DNA of 64,000 bases, taken from contig CM077827.1 in assembly GCA_039720395.1 (NCBI GenBank), forward strand, positions 10,207,991 through 10,271,990. Reading direction: 5' to 3'. Below, in pieces: positions 33,227 to 46,817 of this stretch. The position numbers were made by a program, and so were the translations under genes. The notes under the pieces were generated by a model. The model did no database searches. It was not told the origin of the DNA and saw nothing but the letters and a program-made list of their open reading frames with translations. Position 1 is the stretch's first letter. Each line of letters opens with the position of its first letter. Origin of the DNA: Liquidambar formosana (taxonomy: Eukaryota > Streptophyta > Magnoliopsida > Saxifragales > Altingiaceae).

Positions 33227-35002
33227 CTATGTTTTATTATATGTTATTGGAGTTGGATCACAAGACCCAAAGGTAACCATAGTAACATTGGTGGCAGCGA
33301 CATTATCATTGTCATCGAGCTTGATCTTCTTCTCTTTCATCAAGCGATAGATTGCTTCTTTCAAAACAAAGCATTTCTCTATAGGATGGCTAACTATCCT
33401 ATGGAATTTGCAGTATTTTGGATCATCAACACGTCCTACCTCTTGAGGTCTTTTAGAAGCTGAGAGTTCAATCATATTGAGTTTGAGAAGTTGATCAAGT
33501 ATATCAGAAACCTCAGAATCAGAGAATGGGTACTCTTTTTCCTTCAACTCTTTTAAAGTGAGCTTAGTCTTCTTCTCAGGTTCATCTTGGGTAATATTGG
33601 CTTTGACCTCCTTTTTCTTCTTGGTAGAGATCTTTGCAGGAGAGGTAGTAGTTGTCATAACTTCCTTCCCTTTGGAGGACTTTCCATCCTTATTTGGCTC
33701 CTTGTTGGGCTCCTTTTTCTCACGAGGATCACTTGATGAATGGCTACCATACCGAGCTATTTGAATCTCAAGATCATGGGCTTGTGTAGTAAGTGTCTCA
33801 AAACTATGTGGCATATTACCTTGTAGGCTATGGAGTAAACCCCATGCATCCCTTGAACACACATGTCGATAGAGGAAGTTTCACTGATACGTTCTTTGCA
33901 ATTGAGTACAAGGTTCCTCCATCTCTCAATGAATTCAATAACAGGCTCATCTTTCCTTTGTTTCATACTAGCGAGTTTTGGAAGACCCACTGTTCGCTTG
34001 GTGCTATAGAATCGATTGATGAAACTTCGCTCAAGTTGGTCCCAACTATCAATTGATCCAGCCTGGAGTTCAGTGTACCAATCAAACCCCAAACCTTTGA
34101 GGGAGCGAACAAATTGCTTCACCATCAAGTCACCAAATGTACCAGCGTGGTTGCAAGTTTCGATGAAGTGAGCTATGTGTTGTTTAGGATGGTCTTTTCC
34201 ATCGAACTGCTGGAATTTTGGAGGTCGGTAGCCCATTGGCATACTGCATTTCATCAATATGCTGAGAGTATGGTTTAGCATATATGAGAGATGACTGAGG
34301 ACTTCCTTCGTATTGAGCTCGTATTGTGTTTGCAATCATATGCTAAAGTTGTTGCACAGAAAGGGAAGCAACGGACATCTGCGTTCCACCACGCATGACA
34401 TTTTGTGACATAGTGCGATGATGCTGCTCTTGCCTTTGCTGTTGCTCAGATTGATTTGAATTTGTTGACCCCATAGGCCTAGTAGGAATAGTGGAATCAC
34501 GACTGGCCTCACCTGAATGGTTTTGTGACTCTAGTCGGCTAAGGAGCGTAGCCATTTGTGAACGAAGTGAGGCGATTTCCGCATCTTTTTCTGCTTGGGA
34601 TTTTGTTAACTTTTCAATAGCTTAAGTCATCTGCTGGAAACGATCATTAGACATAGCGGCTTCTGTGACCATCACCGGCATGGTAGATTCTGAAGTATAG
34701 CAAGAATCACCCCATCTACGCACAGGGGAGGTCTCAGAGTAAGATCCGGTCCTTGACCCAGTGCTTGATTGCGTGTCAGAGAGAGAAACTTCTGTTCCTT
34801 CCTTCAGGCTACAAGCGGAGCAGGAAGTCGACTTCTTTATTGCCGAAGGGGTTTTCTTGCTATGTTGCTTGGTTGAACCCTCAAGTGGTGACACCAATTG
34901 AGATTCTCCAGATTTAGTCTGAGCGCGTGTAATCGGAAGCGTTCTAGTGTTGACGCTGGAGGACTTGTTGAAAGGAGAAACCACAATTTTCTTAGGTGCC
35001 AT
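33227..35002 (-). pseudogene. Tat gag
   Basis: Starts at the ATG of MAPKKIVVSPFNKSSS (35002), 73 bp inside the 5' LTR. An N-terminal Ser/Thr/Lys-rich part is followed by an in-frame TAA at 34622, a coiled-coil part (SQAEKDAEIASLRSQMATLL) and a frameshift. The retrotransposon gag domain follows (FDGKDHPKQHIAHFIETCNH, RSLKGLGFDWYTEL, WDQLERSFINRFYST). The C-terminal part has Lys-rich low complexity and a CxxH...H...C motif, YCKFHRIVSHPIEKCFVL, in the place of a zinc knuckle. Confidence 0.85.
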
Positions 35003-35050
35003 TCTTATCATTGAAAGTTTTTGTTGACTCGAAAGATGAGAAGAAGAGAG

Positions 35051-35068
35051 TGTCCCATTGAACGTGCC
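35051..35068 (-). other. Primer-binding site of the Tat element
   Basis: Minus strand TGGCACGTTCAATGGGAC, six bases inside the 5' LTR. It begins with the TGG complementary to tRNA CCA ends. I could not assign the primer tRNA by eye. Confidence 0.55.
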
Positions 35069-35074
35069 AGAAAT

Positions 35075-35692
35075 TTGTAGACAAAAAATTTCGTGTATTG
35101 ATATTAACACAAAATAAGAGTACAAATTACAATTTTGATGTAAAAATGAAATGGGATGAACTCTCTTGGATTGCACTCGTACACGTGAGTGGCCTCTGAT
35201 TAACAGTCAACGGTCAAGTTGTTGAAAACGAGAACTACGTGGTGTATTCTTTGCACTTCGGAATACGGAGAGTTACTTCTTCACTCCGGGCTTTGCGCGT
35301 ACTCGACTATGAAGAATGGATGCTTCTTTGCGTTGGAGAATTCTCAGACTTCAAATCTCTTCTAGTCTTCAAGTCTTCAAGTCTCCAAGAGTTGAAATGA
35401 TTTCTGTGTGTGGTATGACCTCCCTTAGCCCACTATTGATAAAGCTAGAGGGGTGGTTATTCCAAATTACTTAAAATACCCTTGTCAGTAAGGGTAATTT
35501 TGGAAAGTATAAACTTGGAAGGCCTTGGGCCACACTCCTAGGTCCATATTTTTTTATGGATCTAATTGGGCTTTGTACTTATTGTAATAATTGGACTCTA
35601 TTCAACCCATAATAAATTTAAAGACTTGATATTATTGGGCTTGAAATAGTTTGGGGTCCTATTTAATTATTATAATTATTTTGATGTCTACA
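35075..35692 (-). repeat. 5' LTR of the Tat element
   Basis: 618 bp, TGTAGACA...TGTCTACA. On the minus strand the TATA position reads TTATCAATAG (35442-35433) instead of the CTATAAATAG kept in the 3' LTR, so this promoter is probably damaged. Right flank GCTTG is the TSD. Confidence 0.95.
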
Positions 35693-36900
35693 GCTTGGTT
35701 CTGTTTTTTAGAGTTTTCTTCTTCCCTTGCCTTCTTTGTAATCCTCTTAGATATTTTTTAGGTAAACCCTCTCTGTTTATGTATTACGGAGTATTTTATT
35801 TTCTATTAATAGATTAGTAGAGATTTATACCAGACCCTCCACTTTTCTTTGGTTGCTTTCCTATTTAAAAAGGCAAGAAACAACTGGGTGTGAAGCTAGC
35901 CCCATATCATCCATTATATTGTAAAGACAAAATGGAGATATTATCTTCAATAAATGTCAGTTCATAAGTCAATTTCCGACGTAATTTATTAAGATACATC
36001 ATAAGAATTTTAAGAGGTGAATCAATGATTCTTGAGACTTACACTTCAAGAAAAGAAAGACTATGAGTTCAATGACTTACTACCCTATTAGGAATAGCCA
36101 CCTGTTAGATTTATCATGGATGTTAATTGACACAGTTATCATGGATGTTAACTAATGCGGAGTGGGTGGCAGCCTTACTCATGTTATGTGTTATGGGAAT
36201 TGAATTAGTCGGATCAAAAGTTTATATACAATTATTGGGAATTTGGGATAGAGGAAATTAGCAATAACCTCATTTATAAAAATGGTTTTTACAATATATA
36301 TATAAAAAAAAAATGTAAGAACTAAGAAGCACCATAATTATTGCTATTATTATTATTTTTTGGATTAACGATTAAAGATATTCAAAGCCTTACCCTCTTA
36401 GAGGGTGGTCTTTTTTTTTTTTTTTTTTTTTGGTATAAGAGAACATGTCAACACCAAAGATCTACTAATAGTATTTTCCCAAAGAATACCTAAAATTTAT
36501 CTCAGAAAATTAAAATTCCAAATCTGATTACTTTTAATTATGTGATCTAAATTAGTTAAGAAATTATCAGTTTTGTTTCGTTTTTATAGACATGATTTAT
36601 TCTAACTTTCAGCTTGCATGCACCTCGACCTACAATTCCTCCCTGGTCGATTTTAAGGATGCACTTGTGCATTCAAGAATTAATTTTTGGAGTGCTTCCT
36701 AGAGAATCGAACTCAGATTGATAAAATAGAGGGACTCTCATATTACACTCTAAAATAATCCCTTCTATATAAATTCTTTTAACTCTTTAATCCCTAATGG
36801 CTCACATAAGTACGAGGAATCGAAACGATTATCTCCCATTAATACACCTAAGACCTGAGTAGTTGATCGGTAAAACGTATATGGGCATATTCGGATTAAT
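35693..36900. other. Intergenic, LINE 3' remnant at left
   Basis: The first 130 bp (GTTTTTTAGAGTTTTC, CTTTGTAATCCTCTTAG, TTTATGTATTACGG) look like the 3' UTR of the LINE relic whose RNase H part lies at 11945-12092 on the other side of the Tat insertion. The rest is AT-rich without recognisable genes. Confidence 0.4.
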
Positions 36901-37176
36901 CTAATTAATTCGGGGTCTGTTGCCCATCAAAACAACGACACCACAACTAACCGCACCCTGCTTAGTCTAATTCAGCGACATCTCCCTCCCTCCACCATTT
37001 CCTGCCGACTTACGCTTCACCATCAGCGACCACAAGCGCTCTCTCTGTCTCTCTAGAGTCTAGATATATGTATATTAAATATATTTACAATATATATTTT
37101 TAAATTTACATCACTTCACTTGCAGGTACTTATTCTCTCTCTAGATATTCATACTCTGCAAGATATGATCTCGTGT

Positions 37177-37211
<35 letters not shown>

Positions 37212-38152
37212 TTAATATCTATTTTCTAATCTAAATTAGTTCAGATACTCATTCTCTCCGAGGAAAATTATGTTCTGCAAGTCATGAATTTTCTATAGGC
37301 TATAGCTTGTCATTAATTTTGATTGTTTGATTCATGAATACGAAATGACTCTGTGTGTTAGCAAAAATTTGATTTTGGTGTTTGTAATTAAGTCAATGAC
37401 TATGTAAAATACCTTATCATCATTTAAGTTCCATTTAGACAACCAAACATTCCCCAAGGGATCATAGTCGAAGGATGTTAGAGATCATGAATTTTAATGT
37501 TGTTTGGAACCTAGTTTTATGGTTTATAGGATCTAATAATAACATTGTTATTTGATGTATTGATTTTGACCTGATCTCACATTTTTTGGATTCTGTAGAA
37601 TCTTAATTTTGATGGGTTTTAATTGGTAAAAAATGGCTTTTCTAAGGAGAGTTGCGACGAATTGAAATTGGATGGTGGGCAATAAGTGATGTTGTTGTGA
37701 TAAGTTGGTTTGGATTATCAGGGCAGGATGAATTTGGGGGATTCTTGTTTGATGTGTAGAACCAACCATTTTAGAATTAGGAAGAGTGGCGATCTCCCGG
37801 ACTCGAGTTTGTGATAAGGGGCCATCAGGCCATGAAATAAGAGACTTGTTAGCATGCAACACAAGACCACACAGCATCCAACAGTGACCTATTAATTATT
37901 GGGATTTACGTGTTTGAGGGATTCATGGGTTGTTGCAAATTGCAATTGATACGAGTCCATGACATCATCGCTCCTTTGGAAATTGGAATACCCTTTTCAT
38001 TGAGTGACAATAAATTTAGAATTCTGCAAAATATAGTGATGAAATGCCAATATGATACTTTTAAGTGTTCTCGGTTTGATTGCGTTGAAGCTTTGTGTTC
38101 GGTTCATTAGCATTCTTTTTGAATTAACTTAACCGTCTCGTTTTCTTTTCAG
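36901..38152 (+). promoter_or_regulatory. PAP26 promoter, 5' UTR and leader intron
   Basis: A leader exon is likely around 37000-37126: C/T-rich, ending TTGCAG before GTACTTATT as a candidate donor. An acceptor TTTTCAG ends at 38152, 15 bp before the start codon, so the 5' UTR appears to contain an intron of about 1 kb. A (CT)n(TA)n microsatellite at about 37175-37210 lies in that intron. The TATA box is uncertain. Confidence 0.45.
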
Positions 38153-38167
38153 TCTGAACTATAAAGA

Positions 38168-38362
38168 ATGATGCTAGTGGTTTCTGGGGTGCCATTGCCA
38201 TTGTTTAGGTTCCTACTTATATTATTTATTATCTTGACCTCTGTCAAGAAAAGGAGTGCTGGGACTACAAGTACTTTTATTCGTTCTGAATGGCCGTCTG
38301 TTGATATCCCTATTGACAATGAAGTGTTTGCGTTTCCAAAAGGTCACAATGCCCCACAGCAA
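38168..38362 (+). CDS. PAP26: PAP26 exon 1
   Basis: Encodes the signal peptide and the start of the mature protein ([18 protein letters not shown]). Two adjacent ATGs, 38168 and 38171; the first is used here. Donor CAA|GTAAGC. Confidence 0.9.
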
Positions 38363-41300
38363 GTAAGCCTTCGTCTTCACTAACTCTGTGGTTTTGGAGC
38401 CTTTATGATTGACAACTTTTAAATGTAAAATAAAGCTATTAGGATTTTGCTTTGATTATGTAATATATGCATATGAAGTGCTAGGAAATCATATGAAGGA
38501 CCTCTAGCTGAAGAGATGTTACCTAAATGTTATGAGAACATTGGAAAACCCATTTTTAGAAGAACATTTCCCATACAGAAGGATCCTGAGTGTTTTCTAT
38601 GATGCAAAGTACATACTAGAAACATTACCATGACGTTTTTAGAGAGCTTTTCTCACAAAGCTCAGCAATTTTTCCCCCCTTTGAGTCACTTTCACCAATG
38701 GAGTGCTGGCGGTGACTTTTCCCTCCAGGGGAAAGAACTTTTCATAACTATGGTTTGGACATCCCATGAACATGAAATTCTTTTATTGTATTTTAACTTC
38801 TACACATAATTGAACATGGAAGTGGGCAGCAGTTTGGAGAAACTAAACTAATTGATCACCTCTTGATCCCACAATGGGTTAGATCGAATTTAGAAAAATT
38901 GTCAAACTGTCCTGAATGGGGTTTGCTTTAATGGTTCTCAGTAGACCCTTCAGTTTATTTACCAAAGACAGAGCAAAGAAGAAGAAGCGTCCTTTTTTTT
39001 TTTTAGAAGTATTGGCCAGTCATATTAAATGGCCATGATCATCATCACCAAAATGATTGTAATAAAATTGATCCCTGGGTCATTTATGCTTTATTTTAAA
39101 CCAATTTTAAGAGATTCAACTAGGTTGATTTATATGCTTAGAGATGTACCCATTTCAAATGCTAAGTAGGACATAATGTAAGCAGTTCATTTTTAAGGGT
39201 TAGCAATTGTCCTCTAGATAAATAATACTTTATCATCTCTAAGATGTGTATCACCCACTTTATTGCAGATGGTATATGATTCAAGTATGTTCTTCCTTTG
39301 GTGATGCAATAAATGTGATATAATCCATTCCCTGCCATTCGAGTTGACCACCTTAACTTATTGGTGTAGGTGCATATCACTCAAGGTGACTATGATGGAA
39401 AGGCTGTAATAATTTCATGGCTGACAACTGATGAACCAGGGTCCAGTAAAGTACAATATGGCACATCAGAGAAGAAATACAATTCTAGTGCTGAGGGCGT
39501 AATGAGTAACTACACTTTTTACAAGTATAAGTCCGGTTACATATATCACTGTCTTGTTGATGGCCTTGAGGTAAATCTTTTGTTGAATTATGATATTACT
39601 CATGTCATGAATGTCCTGATAATACTGTGCTCAATTTTGGCTCTGTAGTTGCTCAGTAATTCTTCTAGTACTGATAATTTTTTTAAAAAAAGGTTAATTT
39701 GACATGAAGCTGTTATAAAAAAAGAATGGAAGGGTTGCTTATAGAGATGTTTTGGCTGTTTCCACAGTCTTTTCGGTGGTGATGTCCAATTAGCTGCTCT
39801 TAATGACTGTGGAAGCAACCAATCTGGAAACATCACTGCCTTAGAAGAAGAGGTTGTTTTGATCTGAAGTCATCACAAGTACAAGGCATGGTTAACAAAT
39901 GTTGTTTTTCATCATCTTTGACCATGAAATGAGAACTTTTTTTTTTTTTTTTGGGTAGATGAAAATCAATTTCCCCTCAAACTAATTCTACCTATCAAAT
40001 CTTCCCAAATAACAACCAATATTTCTGAAGGAAAACTAGATTCCCATAGACGATTACATTTTACAATATATCCCAACTTTGTAATAGCATCAGCAGCTTT
40101 ATTTGCTTCTCTATACACATGATTAAGCTTAATATCCATATGATTTTCTATAATAATCTTTCTACAATCACTTATTATACTATAAATCGTCCAAGGGCAA
40201 TTATCCAAATGATGTAAACTATTAATAACCAATTTAGAATCACCTTCAATAATCACCTTGTTACAATTTTTTTGCTTTGCTAACAACAAACCATTTCTTA
40301 ATGCGATAGCTTCCATTTTAGGAACATAAACATTCTCCTCAAAGTAATTACAATTCATAACTATTGGCTTGCCAAACTGATCATGAATTATTGATCCCGT
40401 AGTCCCATGCTTATTTTATGAAATGAGAACTTTGAAACCTGTCTGATGTTCATAGTGATGTTAGCAATATGAGTGATCAGAGGGAAAAGAAAGCCCTGTG
40501 GGCCTGCAGTACTATAATAATATGCAAATTAGAGGGGTTTTCTTTTTCTTTTATATTCTTATCGCTGTCATCTTTTGGATAATTGTTCAGATATTTTATT
40601 TAAGTCATATGTCTCCTATTTTTATTCTTACTCCCTCCGTTCCTTAAAGATTGTACTCATTTCCATTTTGGGTTGTTCCAATTTTTTTTGTCTAGACAGA
40701 AAGTCAATGATTCAATTTTAATTGATTTTCAAAAATACAACTTCCCAAGGTATTAATTACACACTAAAGATAAAATAATAGCCTTTGCTATTGTGGTTAA
40801 AATTGGAATACCAAAACATATTAGTGGGTGTGAATGCATTAAATACACTATCCTAAAAAAATGTGTTTTTTCAAAGGGAATCTTTAAGGAACGGAGGGAG
40901 TACTAATTATTGAAATTTGATAAATTTAAAAACATGGTAAATATATACACTATGCCTTAATATTCGATTAAAATGTTGACTTATCACTTATATATCATTT
41001 GTTGAGTGCATTAACATCTTATTATTATATTCTTTGTAAAGCAAATGAAAGAATGAACAATCCACTTACTGAAGTAAGCAAGGACTGCTAATACTTCAAT
41101 CACTTAAAGCAAATGAAAGAATGAACAGTCCACTTATAGAAGTAAGAAGGACTGCTAATACTCCAATCACCGTTGGAATCCAAATTTCTGAAGGGAAATC
41201 TAGGGAAAACCTTGTATGGGAATAGAATAAACTATCAGAAGTTTATCTAAGCAAATAACAGCAATATTCAAGACAATATTTGATACTGAAAAACTGATTA

Positions 41301-44300
41301 CAGCAAACTAATGACTAGCCCTTTTAGACTTAATTCAGTTGGGCTTCATAATTACAATCATTAATGGCACTCTTTTATTTACTAGGCAACCTTTAGTATT
41401 CCCATACCCGAATTACTCCTTTAAATAAAACTAAGACTTGACTCTTTGACTATTTATAACAATAACTCTCCCTAGGAACCATAAATAATGAAGACTTTGA
41501 ATTGAATGATTTGCATCAATCCCTCCTCCTTGAAGAAAACTCGCCTCGAGTTTTAATGGCTGCTTGCACCATTCTTATCCTCTTCCCATGGTATGGATAT
41601 AAGTCTGCAACATTAAATGTAGAGTCAATTCCCATGTGTGGAGGTAAATCAACCTCATAAGCATTTTCCCCAATCTTCTTGATAATCTGGCAAGGTCCAA
41701 TTTTCTTTTTACTGAGTTTGGAATAAGAACCAGTTGGGAATCTCTCCTTACGCAGATAAACCATCACCATGTCTCTTTCTCTGAAGCTTTTGAATTGTCT
41801 TTTCTTATTTGCATACTCTTTATATTTAGCATTTGACTCCTCAATTTTCAGCCTGACTTGATTATGCAGTTCTTTCATCACCTCTGCCATGTTCTCACCT
41901 TTCCCATTACCCTTGCCAATCTATGGTATAGGAGCTAGATCATAGAGGTGATTTGGCTACCTTCCATATACTATTTCAAAGGCGCTTTTTCCTGTAGTCC
42001 TGTTCTTGGAATAATTATAAGCAAATTCTGCTTGTGCAATGACAGCTTTCCATTGCTTTGGATTCTCTACAACCAAGCAACGTAGTAAATTTCCCAAACT
42101 TCTATTGATTACCTCGGTTTGTCCATCTGTTTGCGGATTGTGAGAACTACTATATTGTAGGCCAGTTCCAGGCGTCTCCACAAAGCTCTCCAAAAGTGTG
42201 ACAAGAACTTGCGGTCACGATCTGATGTGATGGTCTTAGGTAATCCATGCAAGCGGACAACTTCTTGAAAGTAAGATTAGCAACATGTGATGCATCCATA
42301 GTCTTCTTACAACATATGAAATGAGCCATTTTGGAAAATCTATCAACCACAACAAAAATGGAATCATTTCCTCTTTGACTTCTTGGCAGTCCCAAAACAA
42401 AATCCATGCTCACATCCTCCCATAGTGCTGTAGGGATAGGTAGCAGAGTATAAAGGCCAGTATTTTGAACTGTTCCCTTGGACTCTTGGCATGTTTGGCA
42501 TCTGTCAACAAACTTGTACACATCACGCCTCATTATTGGCCAAAAATACTTTTGCTCGATCATAGCATAGGTCTTATTTCGCCCAAAATGTCCTCCTAAA
42601 CCTCCACTATGCATATGAATGATGATTCTTTCCCATAGAGAACAATTGGGTATACACAATTGATTACCTTTGAAGAAAATCCATCTTGTAACACAAATGC
42701 GCTTTGCTGCCCATTAGTACACTCACTCCAAATCGAGCTGAAAAAAGGATCAGTAGGATACAAGTCTTTGAAGGAATCAAACCCAACAACAGTTGTAGAA
42801 ATGCTGGTCAGCAATAAAGTCCGCCTACTTAGTGCATTAGCCACTTTGTTGTTGACTCCATACTTATGCTTTAACACAAAGTTGAACAATTGGAGATAGG
42901 AAGCCTATCGTGCATGCCTCCTATTTAGCTTCTTTTGACTGTTGATATGCTTTAAGGCTTCATGATCTGCGAACAAAATGAACTCCCTCTGTATCAAATA
43001 ATGCTGCCAATGCTTTAGAGCCTGAATGATGGCGTAAAATTCTTGATCATAAGTGCTATATCGTTGCTTGGTATCATTCAATTTCTCACTGTAGAAGGAT
43101 ATAGGTCTTCCTTCCTGACTTAAGACAGCTCCAATTCCTACTTCGGAAGCGTCACATTCCACTTCAAAGATCTTGTTGAAGTCCGACAATGTTAGGACAG
43201 GTGTTGTGCAGATTTTCTCTTTAATCTGTTTGAAGCTTTCTTCAGCCTCCTTTGTCCATTTGAACTTTCCTTTCTTCATGCAATTAGTCATTGGACCAAT
43301 TATGGTGGTGAAATTCTTAATGAAACGCTTGTAAAATGTCGCTAGGCCATGAAAACTGTGTACTTTTCCCACTGTAGTAGGCGTTGGCCAGCTTCTAATT
43401 GCTTCAACTTTACTTTCATCCATCTTTATCCCACCTGCACTTATCACATAACCCAAAAACAGCAAGGAATCTGTGATAAAATGACACTTTTTCAGATTAA
43501 CATAAAGCCTCTCCTTCCATAGAACATTCAATACTTCCCTTCAGTGTTGCAGATGAGATTCTTTGGATGGATTGTAAATCAAAATATCGTCAAAATAAAC
43601 CACTACAAACCTCCCAATAAATGGCTTTAAAACCCGATTCATCAAACGCATAAAAGTGCTTGATGCATTTGATAAACCAAAGGGCATCACCATCCATTCA
43701 TAAAATCCCATCTTTAGTTTTAAAAACTGTTTTCCATTCATCTCCTTCTCGAATTATGCTTTGATGATAGCCACTTTTAAGGTCAATTTTTCAGAACACT
43801 TTTGCCCCATGCAGCATATCCAACTTATAATCTAACCGTGGTATCGGGAAGTCATACTTAATGGTTATCTTATTGACGGCTCTACTATCTACACACATTC
43901 TCCATGTACCATCCTTCTTCGGAGTCAAAAGGGCTGGAACAACACAAGGACTCATCGATTCTCTAATAGATCCCTTCGGCAACAGCTTTCCGACTTGCCT
44001 TTGAAGTTTCTCCTGTTCCTTCGAACTCATCCGATAATGAGGCAAGTTTAGCAGACTAGTTTCGGGCATTAAATCAATGTAATACTATATACTCCTTGCG
44101 GGAGGAAGTCCACTAGGCAAATCAATAGGAAATATTTCTTCAAATTCTTTTAATTGTGTTTTTAATTCAATAGGAATGATTAGTTGTTCCTCCTTTGATT
44201 CTTTCATCAATAGCACTTAAGCCATGCCACTAGTCTCAAATTCTTTTATAAACTGTTTGGTAGTCAGGCAGGTTTGTACCTCCTCCTTATTGGACTTAAG

Positions 44301-46776
44301 AGATTCTTCATCTTTCATAGGGGCAAGAACTACCTTAACTCCATCCTTATAAAACGCATAAGTGTTCTTGTCTCCAATATGGACAGTCTTTCTATCAAAT
44401 TGCTATGGTCTACCCAACAGTAGATGGCAAGCTTCCATTTCCACCACATCACATAAGACTTTATCTGAATATTTCTTTCCAATAGAAAAAGGAACAATAT
44501 ATTGTTGTTTTACCTTTATTTTGTCTCCTTTCTTGAACCAGGCTATTTGATACGGCTTTGGATGCGGTTGGACTTCAAGATTTAGCTTGGTCACCATTTC
44601 TTTAGAAACTAAGTTCTCATAACTACCCCCATCAATGATGACATTGCAAAGTTGTCCATTGGATGAACACCTTGTCCTGAAGATGTTCTCATGTAGCTAA
44701 TCAAATTCCGTAGCTTTTTGTGTCAACATGGCTTGATGTACTACGAAACTTGGAAGGTCTTGATCTTCATATGTGACTTTATCCTTTGTAAAGTCTAGCA
44801 ATCCTTCATCACCTTACATGGCATTATATTGTCCTTGTTCATTGTTTTCCTCAGCTTCTTCTTCATTAACAACCAAGTTGTTAGTTGCCTTTTGACAATT
44901 AGAGGATTTATGACCCTCCTTTCCACACTTGTAACATATTATTTTGTTTCCCACAAATGGGGATGAGGTGCTACTACTTCCCGCATCAAATCTTCTTGTT
45001 CCACGTCCACAGCTTTGACCACGACCTTGGAAATTAGGTGCTATCCCTTCCTCCTTCATTGACAATTGTACCACATTAGCCAATGTCCATCACGGTTGCA
45101 ACTCTACCAAGTTTTTAATACTTGGCTTTAAACCCATCAAATAACGCTGGCTGACTTGAGTTTCCGATTCAGCCAATTGTAGACGGGTTCGCATCTTGTA
45201 GAACTCTTTGGTATACTCGCGAACGGAACGAATTCCTTGCTTAAGAGATTGGTATTTTTGAAAAAGGAACTCTTTTATAGTTTAAAGGAAGGAAATGATT
45301 CGAATCAGCTTTTGCATCCTCAACTAAGTGTGAACTCGCTCCTTCCAGATTAAAATCTCATTATTTGAACTTGCTGCCACCAAGAAGACGCATACCCCTT
45401 TAACTTAATTGCTACCAACTTAACCTTTTTATTTTCTGACAAATCTAAAAATTCGAAGACCCTCTCAACTTCATTTACCAGTCCAAAACTCCTTCTAGTT
45501 CTTCTTCTCTCGTAAAATCTGGTATCTCCACTTTAACACGTGGATCATGGTCACGATTAAAATTCCGATTAAATACAAGCTGCCTTACATGGGGTAAATC
45601 TCTATTTTCTTCGTCTGAAGACTCTTCCAAAGGCTGTTGTGGCTGCTGAAATCGTTCCATGGCAGGTCGTCCTCTCCCATTTCTACGTTGATAAACGAAA
45701 GCTTGTGGGCCTCTTTGTCTCCCAATGGTTGGATGAGGAGGATTCAAAATTCCAGCTTGCTCTAACCTAGCACTCAGTTGAGCAATCTAGCGTTGCAGGT
45801 TATCCACATCTTCTTTTGTTGCCATGTTTCCTATTTTTGCAACCGGAGGTGACTCTTGATTCTCTTGATTGCGCTCTAGGTTGTTCCCACGTGCAGCCAT
45901 AGATCGGTAGTAACCACAGATCTAAAGGAGCAGGCTTTGATACCACTTAAAGCAAATGAAAAAATGAACAATCCACTTACGGAAGTAAGCAAGGACTGCT
46001 AATTCTCCAATCACTGTTGGAGTCCAGATTTCTGAAGGGAAATCTAGGGAAAGCCTTGTATGGGAATAGAATAAACTATCAAAAGTTTATCTAAGCAAAT
46101 AATAGCAATATTCAAGAAAATATTTGATATTGAAAAACCGATTACATCAGACTAATGACTAGCCCTTTTAGATTTAATTTAGTTGGGCTTCATAATTACA
46201 ATCATTAATGACACTCTTTTATTTGCTAGGCAACCTTTAGTTTTTCCACACCATAATTGCTCCTTTGAATAAAACTAAGACTTGACTCTTTGACCATTTA
46301 ATAACAATAACTCTCCCTACGAACTATAAACAATGAAGACTTTTAATTGAATGATTTGCATCACTTTGTTAATATATACCTTTATATCTATATATATATA
46401 TATATAGAATCCCCTTTTTATGAAGTTAACCTAATGTAACTTTGCGTTAGGTTGCCTTCCAAAACTCTACCTGTGACTAGTGTTTTGCGAAACCAACTGT
46501 TGGATTAGTTAGCCTTATCAAGTACGTGATGCATGCCAAAAATCAAGTTGATCTGAGACTGATTGCCATTCGATCCAAAAATCACATTTTTTTAATCAAT
46601 GACAATCGCTCATTTTGGACACTTATGGATGAAGTAGCTCTTAATCTCGGATCAACTTGATTTTTGGTATGCATGACCTTTATGTGACGCAAATCTAATC
46701 CAATGGTTGGCTTTGCAAATTCAATTCATAGGTAGAGTTTTGGAGGGTGACCTAACGCAATCTCATAAGAAGGGGA

Positions 46777-46817
<41 letters not shown>

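Larger units (their letters stand above)
12093..35692 (-). mobile_element. Tat-lineage Ty3/gypsy retrotransposon, 23.6 kb
   Basis: Two 618-bp LTRs, each TGTAGACA...TGTCTACA, bound the element. The 5-bp TSD GCTTG is exact (12088-12092 and 35693-35697), so both LTRs belong to one insertion. Coding order on the minus strand is gag (35002-33227), protease, reverse transcriptase, RNase H, a second archaeal-type RNase H, and integrase (ending 27388). The additional RNase H is diagnostic of the Tat lineage (Ogre, Retand and relatives). Between integrase and 3' LTR lies 14.7 kb holding an antisense PMD gene, a tandem array, a CACTA insertion and a solo LTR. Removing those two insertions leaves about 14.8 kb. 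By eye the LTRs differ at roughly 23 of 618 positions (about 4%). gag-pol has many stops and frameshifts, so the copy is not autonomous. Confidence 0.93.
41037..46363 (-). mobile_element. Ty3/gypsy retrotransposon, chromovirus-like, 5.3 kb
   Basis: LTRs at 45948-46363 (5') and 41037-41518 (3'), TSD CTTTG at 41032-41036 and 46364-46368. The initiator-Met-tRNA-like PBS and the polypurine tract are in place. Minus-strand gag and pol have CCHC knuckle, protease, RT, RNase H and integrase in order; no chromodomain is evident after integrase. By eye the LTRs differ at roughly 8% of sites, more than the Tat element's LTRs. Several stops and frameshifts break the polyprotein. Confidence 0.92.

Noticed and set aside
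45933..45945. tRNA gene fragment
   Set aside because: Only a 13-bp complement to a tRNA 3' end; position after the LTR shows it is a primer-binding site. The same holds for 63829-63840.
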